Shown here piece after piece: positions 63,088-64,000 of a stretch of DNA of 64,000 bases. The stretch comes from Fasciolopsis buskii (lineage: Eukaryota > Platyhelminthes > Trematoda > Plagiorchiida > Fasciolidae): assembly GCA_008360955.1 (NCBI GenBank), contig LUCM01005850.1:3418-67417 (forward strand), written 5' to 3'. The translations under genes and the position numbers were made by a program. Each line of letters starts with the position of its first letter. Within the stretch, counting starts at the first letter, position 1. Under the pieces are notes generated by a model that ran no database searches, was not told the origin of the DNA, and saw nothing but the letters and a program-made list of their open reading frames with translations.

Positions 63088-64000
63088 GAGGTGAATGAGA
63101 GCAAAAAGTGGTAGAAAATTAGTGAGTAGTTGCTACTACTAGTCGTCATCGGGTCAACCCCGTACCAGGGGCATCATGTCGAAGCAAAATACAGAATCAA
63201 AATGGCGAAAGGTTCCGCGCAATTTGCAAAAGAGATAGTTAGAGTTAAAATGGCATAATGCAATCTGGCTCGGATTGCTTATGGACTACCGTTGACGTCT
63301 AACGATTAGGGATAAACAATAAAAAACTCATACAGACAAAAAGTATATATAGAGGTCTTTGAACGAAAGGATCCTACGGAAATCGAATGAGCCGAAAATG
63401 GCGTCATTTAAAACTCTGCTCGGTTATCTTCTCGTTCAAATCGAACTAGGATAAAAAGTCTCCAAACCGATCCAATACAATGACCATATGGAACTAGATC
63501 AAGTCTTATGAACCAAGACTGGATAGAGTCTCTAAATGAACTTCTTACTTTAGTCTGGGCACTTTGGTAGCTCAAGGCCCCACGCGTGCAACCGTGGGAT
63601 GCACTGCGCCATCGGTAACATGGACAGGGAGTTTGGAGGAGACGATTCGTTTGCTGAACCCGACGTTTTTTGTATTAACTTGCCTCATGTTTTACCTTTT
63701 TTATACCTTTCGACTTGGCTTAGATGGCGCCAAATATCCAACCGGACGTGCGCAAAATATGTCCAAATGCTAGTACGGACAGTGGCTAGACAAAGGCCGA
63801 CCACTGCAGCATATCGTTTTGACATCGGCTAATTGTTGTCGCTAAGTCTAGCCTATCCGTTTCACTCGGTACTCTTGGTCCCATTGGATCCCACCTCGTC
63901 GAATCAAGCGAAGGCAGCCATGTGGCCCCAACCGGTCAGAACAACTGCTTCTCTTAGTGGCCGTACTGAAACAGTTTATGCAGGTCCACACAGGATGGGA
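63088..64000. other. No gene recognised
   Basis: Overlapping frames of 69 and 77 codons at 63564-63832 have no recognised product; no splice sites worth naming. The window ends inside this stretch. Confidence 0.45.

Noticed and set aside
1..64000. A new multi-gene system such as a defence island, biosynthetic cluster or CRISPR-like array
   Set aside because: There are no clustered intact genes, no regular spaced repeats and only one intact coding sequence; the window is gene-poor eukaryotic DNA dominated by dead retroelements.

Overview
This window looks like a piece of flatworm nuclear DNA, most likely from a digenean trematode (fluke). It is AT-leaning, gene-poor, full of stop codons in every frame and rich in decayed retroelements. 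The assignment rests on three things: an intact gene with two alpha-crystallin domains in the layout of the schistosome egg antigen p40; decayed RTE-type, CR1-type and Penelope-like elements of the kinds common in fluke genomes; and a tRNA-derived SINE family present in at least eight copies. Nothing looks bacterial or viral. There is no operon, CRISPR array, rRNA or convincing functional tRNA gene.

Layout. 0-1 kb holds two candidate internal exons on the minus strand; one resembles the end of an ADAM-type (M12B) metalloprotease domain. At 6.5-7.8 kb there is the C-terminal GIY-YIG part of a Penelope-like element on the minus strand, next to a repeat that recurs near 50.6 kb. At 16.5-18.0 kb there are three SINE copies, two of them facing each other. 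From 18 to 30 kb I see mostly unrecognised sequence with microsatellites. 30.6-34.0 kb is a nearly end-to-end but badly broken RTE-type LINE on the minus strand, with a younger SINE nested in it. 36.97-38.23 kb is the only intact protein gene, a 418-residue small heat-shock protein on the minus strand. 41.25-43.7 kb is a broken CR1-like LINE on the plus strand. 46.5-53.6 kb has three plus-strand SINE copies and other repeats. 53.6-64 kb has one more SINE near 63 kb and otherwise little that I can name.

There is one recognised host gene, embedded in relics of at least three autonomous retroelement lineages plus non-autonomous SINEs. Most of the remaining sequence is probably intronic or intergenic; short exons of split genes could be hidden there and cannot be called without transcripts or homology searches. 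I found no convincing new multi-gene biological system. The items most worth a second look are the SINE family, the Penelope-like fragment with its neighbouring repeat, the SINE nested in the LINE, and the possible protease exon.
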